Source of the DNA: Streptomyces sp. ADI96-02
GTDB lineage: Bacteria; Actinomycetota; Actinomycetes; Streptomycetales; Streptomycetaceae
Reading direction: 5' to 3'
Length of the DNA: 64,000 bases
Assembly (NCBI RefSeq): GCF_003846185.1
Contig: NZ_ML123034.1
Span: forward strand, 4,853,640-4,917,639
Below are positions 8,346-17,096 of the stretch, one piece after another. A program made the position numbers and the translations under genes. How positions within the stretch are numbered: the stretch's first letter is position 1; each line of letters begins with the position of its first letter. The notes beneath the pieces are model-generated. The model did no database searches and was not told the origin of the DNA. It saw nothing but the letters and a program-made list of their open reading frames with translations.

Positions 8346-9035
8346 ATGGCAACCCACCTCATCACCGGCGCCGGCTCCGGCATCGGCGCGGCCGTCGCCC
8401 GCCGCCTCCTGGAGCGCGGCGACGACCTCGTGCTGCTCGCCCGCGACGCCGGCCGGGCCAAGGAGCTCGCCGCCCTGCACCCGGGCGCCGGCACGCTCGT
8501 CGGCGACCTCGGCAACCCGGACCGGCTCTCCTGGGCGTTCGGCCAGCAGACCATGCCCGAGCGGATCGACACCCTCCTGCACATCGCGGGCGTCGTCGAG
8601 CTCGGCGCGGTCGCCGAGCTGACCCCCAAGGCGTGGCACTTCCAGCTCAACGCCAACCTGGTCGCCCCCGCCGAGATCACCCGCCTGCTCCTGCCCCAAC
8701 TGCGCGTCGCCCGGGGCCACGTCCTGTTCGTGAACTCCGGAGCGGGGCTCGCCGCACACGCCCAGTGGGGCGCGTACGCCGCCAGCAAGCACGGGCTCAA
8801 GGCGCTCGCCGACTCGCTGCGGCACGAGGAGCACGACAACGGGGTCCGTGTCACCTCCGTCTATCCCGGCCGCACGGCCGGCCCGATGCAGGCCAAGGTC
8901 CACCAGCAGGAGGGCAAGGAGTACGACGCCGCCCGCTGGATGGACCCCGAGTCGGTGGCCACCACGATCCTCATGGCGATCGACCTGCCGCGCGACGCCG
9001 AGGTCAACGACCTCACGGTCCGCCCCGGCCGCTGA
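8346..9035 (+). CDS. Short-chain dehydrogenase/reductase
   Basis: A 229-residue classical SDR that uses NAD(P). The cofactor motif TGAGSGIG is at residues 7-14, NVAG is replaced by HIAGV near 79-83, the active-site serine is S131 in VNSGAG, and the YxxxK pair is Y144 and K148 in YAASK. The C-terminal PGRTAGPMQ loop is usual for the family. The substrate is not identifiable. It lies 46 bases after the LOG-like gene and could be co-transcribed with it. Confidence 0.88.
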   Translation: MATHLITGAGSGIGAAVARRLLERGDDLVLLARDAGRAKELAALHPGAGTLVGDLGNPDRLSWAFGQQTMPERIDTLLHIAGVVELGAVAELTPKAWHFQLNANLVAPAEITRLLLPQLRVARGHVLFVNSGAGLAAHAQWGAYAASKHGLKALADSLRHEEHDNGVRVTSVYPGRTAGPMQAKVHQQEGKEYDAARWMDPESVATTILMAIDLPRDAEVNDLTVRPGR

Positions 9036-9094
9036 CCCCGCACCCGGTGCGCACGCGCCCGCCCCCGCGCGCACCGGGTGCTCCCGGAGGACCG

Positions 9095-9100
9095 TAGGCT
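9095..9100 (+). promoter_or_regulatory. Candidate -10 box TAGGCT
   Basis: TAGGCT ends six bases before the GTG start of the MetE-like gene. A start site about seven bases downstream would coincide with the initiation codon, so the mRNA is probably leaderless. The same arrangement recurs before leuB (49518-49523). Confidence 0.5.
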
Positions 9101-9106
9101 TCCCGC

Positions 9107-10138
9107 GTGAGCGAGAAGAGCAAGTTCAGCGGGTGTCCGGCGACCGGAATCGGCTCGATGCCCGGGGGAGACGCGAGGGAGGCGGCGAAGACCGTCACCG
9201 GGTCCTTCGCCGACGGCCTGGGCATGCCGCACCTGGCGGAGCTGCCCGCGCGCGGCCCCGGCGCCGACATGATCGGCCGGACCATCGGCATGCTCGTCGA
9301 GATGTACGGGCACGTCGAGCCGAGCGGCTGGCGGATCAGCGACCGGCCCGGCCGCGACACCCGCCGCGCCCGCTCCTGGCTCGGCGAGGACCTGGACGCG
9401 CTGGAGGAGTTCACCCAGGGCTACGAAGGACTGCTCAAGGTGCAGGCCGTCGGCCCGTGGACGCTCGCCGCCGCCCTGGAACTGCGCGGCGGCGAGGCCA
9501 TGCTGGGCGATCCGGGGGCCTGCCGCGACCTGGCCGGTTCACTGGCCGAGGGGCTGCGCGGCCACCTCGCCGAGGTGCGCCGCCGCATGCCCGGAGCGCG
9601 GATCGTGCTGCAACTGGACGAGCCCTCCCTGACCTCCGTCCTGCTCGGCCGCGTCCGCTCGGCGAGCGGCTACCGCACCTACCGCGCGGTGGACCGCCAG
9701 GTCGTCGAGGCGGCCCTGCGCGACGTGCTCGCCGTCCAGGCGGAGGGCGACGGGGCGACGCTCGTCCACTCCTGCGCACCCGAGGTGCCGTTCGCGCTGC
9801 TGCGCAGGGCCGGGGCCGACGCCATCTCGTTCGATTTCTCCCTGCTCACGGAGCGTGAGGAGGAGGCGATCGGGGAAGCCGCCGAAGGCGGCACCGGGCT
9901 GTTCCTCGGCGTGGTGCCCTCCACGGAGGCCGCCTCGGACGGATTGTCCGACCCGGGCGGTAGCGTCATGGGTGTCAGGACGCTGTGGAGCAGGTTGGGG
10001 CTGAATCCGGGGACTCTCGCCGAGTCCGTCGCGATCACCCCGTCGTGCGGACTCGCGGGGGCTTCGCCCGCGTACGCCCGCGCCGCGCTCGCCCACTGCG
10101 CCAGGGCCGCGAGATCGCTCGCAGACAACCCTGAGTGA
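9107..10138 (+). CDS. Cobalamin-independent methionine synthase family protein (MetE C-terminal domain only)
   Basis: A 343-residue protein that consists of a single MetE-like barrel, about half the length of true MetE. Zinc-ligand candidates are visible: H221 and C223 in LVHSCAPEVPF and C314 in ITPSCGLAG; QLDEPSL at 169-175 is the family substrate loop. Archaeal single-domain MetE proteins transfer methyl groups from a methyl donor other than methyl-tetrahydrofolate. The donor and acceptor for this actinobacterial group are not known to me. It sits 31 bases upstream of ligA, an arrangement I recall as common in streptomycetes. GTG at 9107 is chosen because it directly follows a -10-like TAGGCT and yields the conserved N terminus. 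Confidence 0.82.
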   Translation: MSEKSKFSGCPATGIGSMPGGDAREAAKTVTGSFADGLGMPHLAELPARGPGADMIGRTIGMLVEMYGHVEPSGWRISDRPGRDTRRARSWLGEDLDALEEFTQGYEGLLKVQAVGPWTLAAALELRGGEAMLGDPGACRDLAGSLAEGLRGHLAEVRRRMPGARIVLQLDEPSLTSVLLGRVRSASGYRTYRAVDRQVVEAALRDVLAVQAEGDGATLVHSCAPEVPFALLRRAGADAISFDFSLLTEREEEAIGEAAEGGTGLFLGVVPSTEAASDGLSDPGGSVMGVRTLWSRLGLNPGTLAESVAITPSCGLAGASPAYARAALAHCARAARSLADNPE

Positions 10139-10169
10139 CGGGGACGACGGGAAACGGGAGGACGGGACG

Positions 10170-12377
10170 ATGGCCGGCGAACAGCGGGCGGAGCAGGGGA
10201 CCACGGTTCCGGCGGAGGCGCGCGAGCGGCACGCGCTGCTCGCCGAGCAGATCGAGGAGCACCGCTTCCGGTACTACGTGAAGGACCAGCCGGTCGTCAG
10301 CGACGCCGAGTTCGACCGGCTGATGCGCTCCCTGGAGGCGTTGGAGGACGAGCACCCGGCCCTGCGGTCGCCGGACTCCCCGACGCAGAAGGTGGCCGGG
10401 CCCTACCGCACGGAGTTCACCTCCGTCGAGCACCGCGAGCGCATGCTCTCCCTGGACAACGCCTTCGACGACGAGGAGCTGGCCGCCTGGGCCGACCGCG
10501 TCGCCAAGGAGACCGGCACGCCCGACCACCACTTCCTGTGCGAGCTCAAGGTGGACGGCCTCGCCGTCAACCTCACCTACGAGCAGGGCCGGCTGACCCG
10601 CGCGGCGACCCGCGGCGACGGCCGCACCGGCGAGGACATCACGCCCAACGTCCGCACGATCGCGGAGATCCCGCACCGGCTCACCGGCGAGGACGTCCCC
10701 GCGCTGGTCGAGGTCCGCGGCGAGGTCTTCTTCCCGATGGAGGACTTCGAGGAGCTGAACGCCCGCCTGGTGGCCGCCGACGACAAGCCCTTCGCCAACC
10801 CGCGCAACGCCGCCGCCGGTTCGCTGCGCCAGAAGGACCCGAAGGTCACCGCCACCCGCCCGCTGCACATGGTCGTGCACGGCATCGGCGCGCACCAGGG
10901 CCTCTCCCTCGACCGCCTCTCCCAGGTCTACGACCTGCTCCACGCCTGGGGCCTGCCCACCGCCAAGCACAACAAGGTCGTCGACTCCCTCGCGGGCGTA
11001 CGCGAGTTCATCGCCCACTACGGCGAAAACCGGCACTCCGTGGAGCACGAGATCGACGGAGTCGTCGTCAAGCTCGACGAGATCCCGCTCCAGGGCCGCC
11101 TGGGCTCCACCTCGCGCGCCCCGCGCTGGGCCATCGCCTGGAAGTACGCCCCCGAAGAGGTCAACACCAAGCTGGTCAACATCCGCGTCGGCGTCGGCCG
11201 CACCGGCCGCGTCACCCCGTACGCCCAGGTCGAGCCGGTCGAAGTGGCGGGGTCCGAGGTCGAGTTCGCCACCCTGCACAACCAGAACGTGGTCCGGGCC
11301 AAGGGCGTCCTGATCGGCGACACCGTCGTGATCCGCAAGGCCGGCGAGGTCATCCCGGAGATCCTGGGCCCCGTCGTCGACCTGCGCGACGGCACCGAGA
11401 AGCCGTTCGAGATGCCCTCCCACTGCCCCGAGTGCGGGACGGAGCTGCGGCCCATGAAGGAGGCCGACATCGACCTCCGCTGCCCCAACGCCCGTTCCTG
11501 CCCGGCCCAGTTGCGCGAGCGCGTCTTCTACCTCGCCGGACGCAAGAGCCTCGACATCGACCACTTCGGCTATGTCGCCGCCGCCGCCCTGACCAAGCCG
11601 CTGGAGCCCGCCGAGCCGGTCCTGCGGGACGAGGGCGACCTCTTCGACCTCACCATCGACCGGCTGCTGCCGATCCGGGCCTACGTCCTGGACCAGGACA
11701 GCGGACTGCCCAAGCGCGACCCGAAGACCGGCGAGGAGAAGACCGCCACCGTCTTCGCCAACCAGCAGGGCGAGCCCCGCAAGAACGCGCTGGCCCTGCT
11801 GGAGGGCATCGCCGCCGCGAAGGAGGCGCCGCTCGCCCGCATCCTCACCGGCCTCTCCATCCGCCACGTCGGGCCGGTCGCCGCCCAGGAGCTGGCCCGG
11901 CAGTTCCGCTCCGTCGACCGGATCGACGAGGCCACCGAGGAGGAGCTGGCCGCGGCCGACGGCGTCGGCCCCACGATCGCCGCCTCGGTCAAGCAGTGGT
12001 TCGCCGAGGACTGGCACCGCGAGATCCTGCGCAAGTGGCGCGCGGCCGGGGTGCGGATGGCCGACGAGGGCTCCGACGAGGACGAGGGCCCGCGCCCCCT
12101 CGAAGGGCTCACCGTCGTCGTCACCGGCACCCTCGCCGCCCACACCCGCGACGGGGCCAAGGAGGCGCTGCAGAGCCTCGGGGCGAAGGTCGCCGGTTCC
12201 GTCTCCAAGAAGACCGCCTTCGTGGTCGTCGGCGACAACCCCGGCTCCAAGTACGACAAGGCCGTCCAGCTGAAGGTGCCCGTGCTGGACGAGGACGGAT
12301 TCGCCGTCCTCCTCGAACAGGGGCCCGACGCCGCCCGGGAGGCCGCCCTGCCCGCGCCGGAGGCCGCCGACGGGTGA
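10170..12377 (+). CDS. ligA: NAD-dependent DNA ligase LigA
   Basis: A 735-residue ligase that seals nicks during replication and repair using NAD. Domains in order: the Ia NAD-binding domain (HYYVKD-like HRFRYYVKDQPVVSDAEFD, about 31-50), the nucleotidyltransferase domain with the adenylated lysine K127 in CELKVDG, an OB fold, a four-cysteine zinc finger (HCPECGTELRP ... RCPNARSCPAQ), helix-hairpin-helix repeats, and a BRCT domain at about 640-715 (LEGLTVVVTGTL, VGDNPGSKYDKA). Length and motifs are normal. ATG 10170 follows a purine-rich GGGAGGACGGGACG. Confidence 0.97.
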   Translation: MAGEQRAEQGTTVPAEARERHALLAEQIEEHRFRYYVKDQPVVSDAEFDRLMRSLEALEDEHPALRSPDSPTQKVAGPYRTEFTSVEHRERMLSLDNAFDDEELAAWADRVAKETGTPDHHFLCELKVDGLAVNLTYEQGRLTRAATRGDGRTGEDITPNVRTIAEIPHRLTGEDVPALVEVRGEVFFPMEDFEELNARLVAADDKPFANPRNAAAGSLRQKDPKVTATRPLHMVVHGIGAHQGLSLDRLSQVYDLLHAWGLPTAKHNKVVDSLAGVREFIAHYGENRHSVEHEIDGVVVKLDEIPLQGRLGSTSRAPRWAIAWKYAPEEVNTKLVNIRVGVGRTGRVTPYAQVEPVEVAGSEVEFATLHNQNVVRAKGVLIGDTVVIRKAGEVIPEILGPVVDLRDGTEKPFEMPSHCPECGTELRPMKEADIDLRCPNARSCPAQLRERVFYLAGRKSLDIDHFGYVAAAALTKPLEPAEPVLRDEGDLFDLTIDRLLPIRAYVLDQDSGLPKRDPKTGEEKTATVFANQQGEPRKNALALLEGIAAAKEAPLARILTGLSIRHVGPVAAQELARQFRSVDRIDEATEEELAAADGVGPTIAASVKQWFAEDWHREILRKWRAAGVRMADEGSDEDEGPRPLEGLTVVVTGTLAAHTRDGAKEALQSLGAKVAGSVSKKTAFVVVGDNPGSKYDKAVQLKVPVLDEDGFAVLLEQGPDAAREAALPAPEAADG

Positions 12378-12399
12378 CGGGTGACGGGTGCGGCGGCCT
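12361..12399 (+). terminator. Stem-loop at the end of ligA
   Basis: A perfect 9-base inverted repeat (AGGCCGCCG and CGGCGGCCT) with a 21-base loop overlaps the last codons and stop of ligA. There is no U-tract, so it is a possible but unproven terminator. Confidence 0.4.
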
Positions 12400-12770
12400 G
12401 CCGGGACGCCACGCCGGGGCGGCCGGAGCGCTTCTCGCCCGTACGCCCCGCGCTCCCCGGATCGAGACGTCTTCGAGACGCGGCTGCGGCGTGGCGTGCG
12501 CCGGGCAGGGAAGAAACGGGTCAGAGGGGTGAGGAAGGGCCCACCGGACCCCGAACGGCCCCCCGCGTCACCCGTTCGGCGCATAGCGGGCGGTGACGGA
12601 CGGTCGGTCCGCATTCGGGCGAGAGCGGTGGAGCGCTGCCCCTGGAAGCCTTTCGCGGCCTACTGTTGAGAGGTGCGCCCGCCGTGCACGGCCGCCCCGA
12701 CGGGGCCGCGCCGGCCCGGAAGCGGACGCCACCGAGGTACATCGGCACCGCCGGCTGTGAGAGGGACGGA
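12378..12770. other. 393-base gap before the GGDEF-EAL gene
   Basis: Apart from the right half of the ligA stem-loop, this gap holds no gene that I can support. A TTG at 12666 would extend the next gene by 35 Arg/Pro-rich residues, which is unlikely. No clear -10/-35 pair stands out; the stretch CCTACTGTTGAGAGG near 12660 is the least GC-rich and is where I would look for the promoter. Confidence 0.4.
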
Positions 12771-14924
12771 ATGAAACCGACCGAGAGCGCCGCACCGGTG
12801 TCGCGGCTGCAAGGTTTCGTCGGCCTCACGCCCCCCGTGGGCGCCGTGGTCGTGGGCACCGCCGCGTTACTCCTGTCGGTCGGCTTCGGCCGCACGGTCC
12901 GCGAGGGGCACGCGCTCTTCCCGGCCGGGCCCGCGGGCTGGTCGCTCGCGCTGCTCACCGGGATCATCGTCGGCCATCTCGTCGCGCTCGGCCGCGACCG
13001 CTGGTGGGGCGGCACGGGCTCCGGGGCCGCCCTGACCCTCGCCGTGCTGCTGCTCTACGGCTGGCTCCCCGCGGGCCTGGTCAGCCTCGTCGTCGTGGTG
13101 CTCGTCGGCGCGGCCCGCCGGCACAACTGGCGGCAGGGCGCACTGCACGGCGCGGTGGACATCCTCGGCATCGCCGCGGCGGCGCTCGTGCTGGCCGCGT
13201 TCGGCATCGCCCCGACGGTGGAGCAGCCCTGGCAGCCACTCGACTGGGGTATCGCCGCCGTCCCGGAAGTCCTGCTGACCGCCTCCACGTACCTGCTCGT
13301 CACCCGCGTCCTGCTGTGGTACGCACGCGCCCCCCAGAACGGCGGGCTGCCGACCGTCGCCCGCACGGCGCTGCTCCGGCAGGGGCTCATCGCCGTGGCC
13401 CTGCTCGGCATCGCCCCGCTGATCTGCGTCGTCGCCGTGTCGATGCCGATCCTGCTGCCGCTGTTCGCGGTGCCGCTGATCGCCCTGGACTCCACGCTCT
13501 GGATCGCCCGCGCCCGCGCCGAGGAGCAGCTGCGCGACCCGCTGACCGGCCTGCCCAACCGCCAGTGGCTGCTGGAGCGCACCTGGTCGGCGCTGGAGGA
13601 CGCGGAGAGCGTCGGCACCCGCTCCGCCCTGGTCCTGATCGACCTCGACCGCTTCCGCGCCGTCAACGACACCCTCGGGCACCTCGCCGGCGACCGGCTG
13701 CTGCTCCAGATAGCGGAGCGCCTGCGGCTCGCCCTGCCGGACGGCGCGGAGGCGGCCCGGCTCGGCGGCGACGAGTTCGCCGTCCTGCTGCCGCAGGCCG
13801 ACTCCACCACCAGCGCCCAGCGGGTCGCCCGGCACCTGGTCGCCGAGCTGTCCTCGCCGCTCGACCTGGACGGGCTGACCCTCGTCCTGGAGGCCAGCGC
13901 CGGGGTCGCCGTCTACCCGGACCACGCGCTGGACGCGGAGGGGCTGCTGCGCCGCGCGGACGTGGCCATGTACCAGGCGAAACGCGACCGCACGGGGGTG
14001 GAGGTCTACGAGTCCAAGCGGGACAGCAACACCCCCGACCGGCTCGGGCTCCTGGGCGACCTGCGCCGGGCCCTGGACGCGGGCGACGTCGAACTGCACT
14101 ACCAGCCCAAGGTCCGCTTCGACGGACAGGTCGCCGGGCTGGAGGCGCTGGTGCGCTGGGTGCACCCGGAGCGCGGCCGGGTCCCGCCGGACGAGTTCAT
14201 CGCCATCGCCGAGTCCTCCGGCCTGATGCCGCACCTCACGGAGTACGTGCTGGAGACCGCCCTCGCCCAGGTGGCCCGGTGGCGCGCGCAGGGCCTGCGC
14301 GTCCCGGTCGCGGTCAACGTCTCCCCCCGCGACGTGCACACCCCGGGCTTCGCGGGCAGCGTCGCCGCCCGGCTGGCCCGCCACGGCGTGCCCGCGGGAG
14401 CGCTCCAGCTGGAGATCACCGAGCACGTCCTGCTGGAGGACCCGCAGCGGGCCGCCGACACCCTGGCCGGTCTCACCGCCCACGGCGTGAAGATGTCCCT
14501 GGACGACTTCGGCACCGGCTACTCCTCCCTGGTCCATCTGCGCAGGCTGCCGGTCAGCGAGCTGAAGATCGACCGCTCCTTCGTCGCCCGGCTCGCGGTC
14601 GACCACGAGGACGCGGAGATCGTCCGCTGCACGATCGACCTGGCGCACTCGCTCGGCCTGGTGGTGGTCGCCGAGGGCGTCGAGGACGACGAGACGTGGG
14701 AGCGGCTGCGGGACCTGCGGTGCGACGCGGTGCAGGGCTGGCTGGTGGCCGCCGCGATGCCGCCCCAGGAGACGACGGCCTGGCTGCGGGCGCGCGGTGA
14801 GCACGGGTGGCGGCGGCCGGCCGAGCTGGCCGCGCAGGCGGCCGCCGCAGCCGCCGCCGACGGCGAGTCCGAGGCGGAACGCCCCGCTCCGGGGCGGGCG
14901 GTGTCGGGTGGGGCGACGGCCTGA
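12771..14924 (+). CDS. rmdB: Membrane-bound GGDEF-EAL cyclic-di-GMP protein (RmdB-like)
   Basis: A 717-residue protein with a membrane region of several helices (about residues 20-240), a diguanylate cyclase domain and a phosphodiesterase domain. The GGDEF motif is intact at 332-336. The inhibitory RxxD site five residues before it is absent (PDGA there). The EAL motif is intact at 458-460 in GLEALVRW. Other phosphodiesterase residues are present: the Asn of VAVNVSP, the Glu of LEITEHV, the DDFGTG loop at 578-583, KIDRSF and VAEGVE. It should therefore break down cyclic-di-GMP and could also make it. The symbol rests on my recollection that S. coelicolor RmdB is encoded between ligA and gatC. 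ATG 12771 follows GAGGGA with good spacing. Confidence 0.85.
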   Translation: MKPTESAAPVSRLQGFVGLTPPVGAVVVGTAALLLSVGFGRTVREGHALFPAGPAGWSLALLTGIIVGHLVALGRDRWWGGTGSGAALTLAVLLLYGWLPAGLVSLVVVVLVGAARRHNWRQGALHGAVDILGIAAAALVLAAFGIAPTVEQPWQPLDWGIAAVPEVLLTASTYLLVTRVLLWYARAPQNGGLPTVARTALLRQGLIAVALLGIAPLICVVAVSMPILLPLFAVPLIALDSTLWIARARAEEQLRDPLTGLPNRQWLLERTWSALEDAESVGTRSALVLIDLDRFRAVNDTLGHLAGDRLLLQIAERLRLALPDGAEAARLGGDEFAVLLPQADSTTSAQRVARHLVAELSSPLDLDGLTLVLEASAGVAVYPDHALDAEGLLRRADVAMYQAKRDRTGVEVYESKRDSNTPDRLGLLGDLRRALDAGDVELHYQPKVRFDGQVAGLEALVRWVHPERGRVPPDEFIAIAESSGLMPHLTEYVLETALAQVARWRAQGLRVPVAVNVSPRDVHTPGFAGSVAARLARHGVPAGALQLEITEHVLLEDPQRAADTLAGLTAHGVKMSLDDFGTGYSSLVHLRRLPVSELKIDRSFVARLAVDHEDAEIVRCTIDLAHSLGLVVVAEGVEDDETWERLRDLRCDAVQGWLVAAAMPPQETTAWLRARGEHGWRRPAELAAQAAAAAAADGESEAERPAPGRAVSGGATA

Positions 14925-14939
14925 GCGGGCCCCGGGCCG

Positions 14940-14963
14940 CCCGATCGGGCCGGCCCGATCGGG
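14940..14963. repeat. 24-base perfect palindrome between the GGDEF-EAL gene and gatC
   Basis: Two copies of the 10-base palindrome CCCGATCGGG, separated by CCGG, form one self-complementary 24-base sequence. It begins 16 bases after the stop of the upstream gene and lies about 30 bases before the candidate gatC promoter. It may act as a terminator hairpin or a protein-binding site. Confidence 0.5.
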
Positions 14964-14991
14964 GTGGGGGACCCGGTCGCGGGAGACCCCA

Positions 14992-14997
14992 TAGGAT
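14992..14997 (+). promoter_or_regulatory. Candidate -10 box TAGGAT for gatCAB
   Basis: TAGGAT lies 39 bases before the gatC start, downstream of the 24-base palindrome. It is the best -10-like sequence in the 112-base gap; the -35 region is not evident. Confidence 0.4.
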
Positions 14998-15036
14998 TGG
15001 GGCCAAAACCGCACACCAACCCCTGAGGATCGCTGC

Positions 15037-15333
15037 ATGCCTGGCATCACGCGCGAGGAGGTCGCCCACCTCGCCCGGCTGGCGCGTCTGGAGCTGAAGG
15101 GCGAAGAGCTCGATCACTTCGCCGGTCAGCTCGACGACATCATCGGCGCGGTCGCCCGCGTCTCCGAGGTCGCCGACCAAGACGTACCGCCGACCTCCCA
15201 CCCGCTGCCGCTGACCAACGTCATGCGCGCGGACGAGGTCCGTCCGTCGCTCACCCCCGCGCAGGCGCTCTCCGGCGCCCCGGCCCAGGAGCAGCAGCGT
15301 TTCAAGGTGCCGCAGATCCTGGGGGAGGACTAA
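15037..15333 (+). CDS. gatC: Asp-tRNA(Asn)/Glu-tRNA(Gln) amidotransferase subunit C
   Basis: A 98-residue subunit that holds GatA and GatB together in the amidotransferase complex. It begins ITREEVAHLARLARLEL and carries the conserved LDDIIGAVARVSEVADQDVPPTSHPLPLTNVMRADEV region, followed by the VPQILGED C terminus. It is the first gene of the gatC-gatA-small ORF-gatB operon; gatA begins five bases after its stop. The presence of this operon indicates that Gln-tRNA(Gln), and perhaps Asn-tRNA(Asn), are made by the indirect route. Confidence 0.96.
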   Translation: MPGITREEVAHLARLARLELKGEELDHFAGQLDDIIGAVARVSEVADQDVPPTSHPLPLTNVMRADEVRPSLTPAQALSGAPAQEQQRFKVPQILGED

Positions 15334-15338
15334 CCGCC

Positions 15339-16841
15339 ATGACGGACAACAGCACCATCATCAAGCTCACCGCGGCCCAGATCGCCGCGAAGATCGCCTC
15401 CGGCGAGCTCACGGCGGTCGAGGTCACCGAGGCCCACCTGGCCCGGATCGACGCCGTCGACGAGAAGGTCCACGCCTTCCTGCACGTCGACCGCGAGGGC
15501 GCGCTCGCCCAGGCCCGTGCCGTGGACGCCAAGCGCGAGGCGGGCGAGAAGCTCGGCCCGCTGGCCGGCGTCCCGCTCGCGCTGAAGGACATCTTCACCA
15601 CCAAGGACATGCCGACCACCGTCGGTTCCAAGATCCTCGAAGGCTGGGTCCCGCCGTACGACGCGACGCTCACGCGGAAGCTGCGCGCCGCCGACGTCGT
15701 CATCCTCGGCAAGACCAACATGGACGAGTTCGCCATGGGGTCCTCCACCGAGAACAGCGCCTACGGCCCGACCGGCAACCCGTGGGACCTCACCCGCGTC
15801 CCGGGCGGCTCCGGCGGCGGCTCCTCGGCCGCGCTCGCCTCCTACGAGGCCCCGCTCGCCATCGGCACGGACACCGGCGGCTCGATCCGCCAGCCCGCCG
15901 CCGTCACCGGCACCGTCGGCGTCAAGCCCACCTACGGCGGCGTCTCCCGCTACGGCATGGTCGCCTTCTCGTCCTCCCTCGACCAGGGCGGCCCCTGCGC
16001 CCGCACGGTCCTGGACGCGGCGCTGCTGCACGAGGCGATCGCCGGGCACGACCCGATGGACTCGACGTCCATCGACGCCCCGGTCCCGCCGGTCGTCGAG
16101 GCCGCCCGCAACGGCTCCGTACAGGGCATGCGCGTCGGCGTCGTCAAGCAGTTCCGCGGCGAGGGCTACCAGGCCGGCGTGGTCCAGCGGTTCGACGAGT
16201 CGGTCGAGCTGCTGAGGGAGCTCGGCGCCACCGTCGTCGAGCTGGACTGCCCGTCCTTCGACCTGGCCCTTTCGGCGTACTACCTCATCGCGCCGTCCGA
16301 GTGCTCCTCCAACCTCGCCCGCTTCGACGCCATGCGCTACGGGCTGCGGGTCGGCGACGACGGCACGAAGTCGGCCGAGGAGGTCACCGCGCTCACCCGC
16401 GAGGCCGGCTTCGGCGACGAGGTCAAGCGCCGGGTCATCCTCGGCACGTACGCGCTCAGCTCCGGCTACTACGACGCGTACTACGGCTCGGCGCAGAAGG
16501 TCCGCACCCTCATCACGCGGGACTTCGCGCGGGCCTTCGAGCAGGTCGACGTGATCGTCTCCCCGACGACGCCGACCACCGCCTTCCCGATCGGCGAGCG
16601 CGCCGACGACCCGATGGCGATGTACCTCGCCGACCTGTGCACCATTCCGACCAACCTGGCCGGCAACTCCGCCATGTCGCTGCCCTGCGGCCTGGCCCCG
16701 GAGGACGGCCTGCCGGTCGGGCTGCAGATCATCGCCCCCGCCATGAAGGACGACCGGCTGTACAAGGTCGGAGCCGCCGTCGAGGCCGCATTCGTGGAAA
16801 AGTGGGGGCACCCGCTGCTTGAGGAGGCTCCGTCGCTGTGA
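15339..16841 (+). CDS. gatA: Asp-tRNA(Asn)/Glu-tRNA(Gln) amidotransferase subunit A
   Basis: A 500-residue amidase-signature enzyme that releases ammonia from glutamine for transamidation by GatB. The Ser-cisSer-Lys triad is visible: K83 in LALKDIF, the cis-serine S158 in PGGSGGGSSAA and the nucleophile S182 in TDTGGSIRQPA. The length is normal. Its stop overlaps the GTG of the next small gene (GTGA), and its start is five bases after gatC, so the genes are translationally coupled. Confidence 0.97.
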   Translation: MTDNSTIIKLTAAQIAAKIASGELTAVEVTEAHLARIDAVDEKVHAFLHVDREGALAQARAVDAKREAGEKLGPLAGVPLALKDIFTTKDMPTTVGSKILEGWVPPYDATLTRKLRAADVVILGKTNMDEFAMGSSTENSAYGPTGNPWDLTRVPGGSGGGSSAALASYEAPLAIGTDTGGSIRQPAAVTGTVGVKPTYGGVSRYGMVAFSSSLDQGGPCARTVLDAALLHEAIAGHDPMDSTSIDAPVPPVVEAARNGSVQGMRVGVVKQFRGEGYQAGVVQRFDESVELLRELGATVVELDCPSFDLALSAYYLIAPSECSSNLARFDAMRYGLRVGDDGTKSAEEVTALTREAGFGDEVKRRVILGTYALSSGYYDAYYGSAQKVRTLITRDFARAFEQVDVIVSPTTPTTAFPIGERADDPMAMYLADLCTIPTNLAGNSAMSLPCGLAPEDGLPVGLQIIAPAMKDDRLYKVGAAVEAAFVEKWGHPLLEEAPSL

Positions 16842-17080
16842 GTGCCATGGCAAAGAAGGCCAGTAACTTCAAGAAGTCCAAGACCGGGCTGTACATCTCG
16901 CTCGGCAGCACCGCGTTCGGTGCGCTCAGCGTCGCCAAGCAGGCGAAGCTGGCGCGCAGCGACAACGACGTGCTGCGGCTCGTCGACGCGGCCGTCTCCG
17001 CGGCCGCCATCGTCACCGGCCTCGCGATCCTCTATCGCGAACTGAAGCGTCTCGGCGACGACGACGTCCTGCTGGGCTGA
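16838..17080 (+). CDS. Small conserved membrane-associated protein inside the gat operon
   Basis: An 80-residue protein of unknown function. It has a basic N terminus (KKASNFKKSKTG), a hydrophobic LYISLGSTAFGALSVA segment, and a second hydrophobic stretch AAVSAAAIVTGLAILYREL near 50-68. One or two membrane segments are therefore likely. Its GTG start overlaps the gatA stop by four bases, and gatB follows 16 bases after its own stop. It is therefore co-transcribed with gatA and gatB. An internal ATG three codons later (16847) is an alternative start. Nothing indicates that it is a fourth amidotransferase subunit. Confidence 0.8.
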   Translation: MSAMAKKASNFKKSKTGLYISLGSTAFGALSVAKQAKLARSDNDVLRLVDAAVSAAAIVTGLAILYRELKRLGDDDVLLG

Positions 17081-17096
17081 GAGGGAAAGTTTCACC

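Noticed and set aside
9107..10138. Annotation as a full-length MetE methionine synthase
   Set aside because: The protein has only one barrel of about 340 residues; the N-terminal half of MetE is absent.
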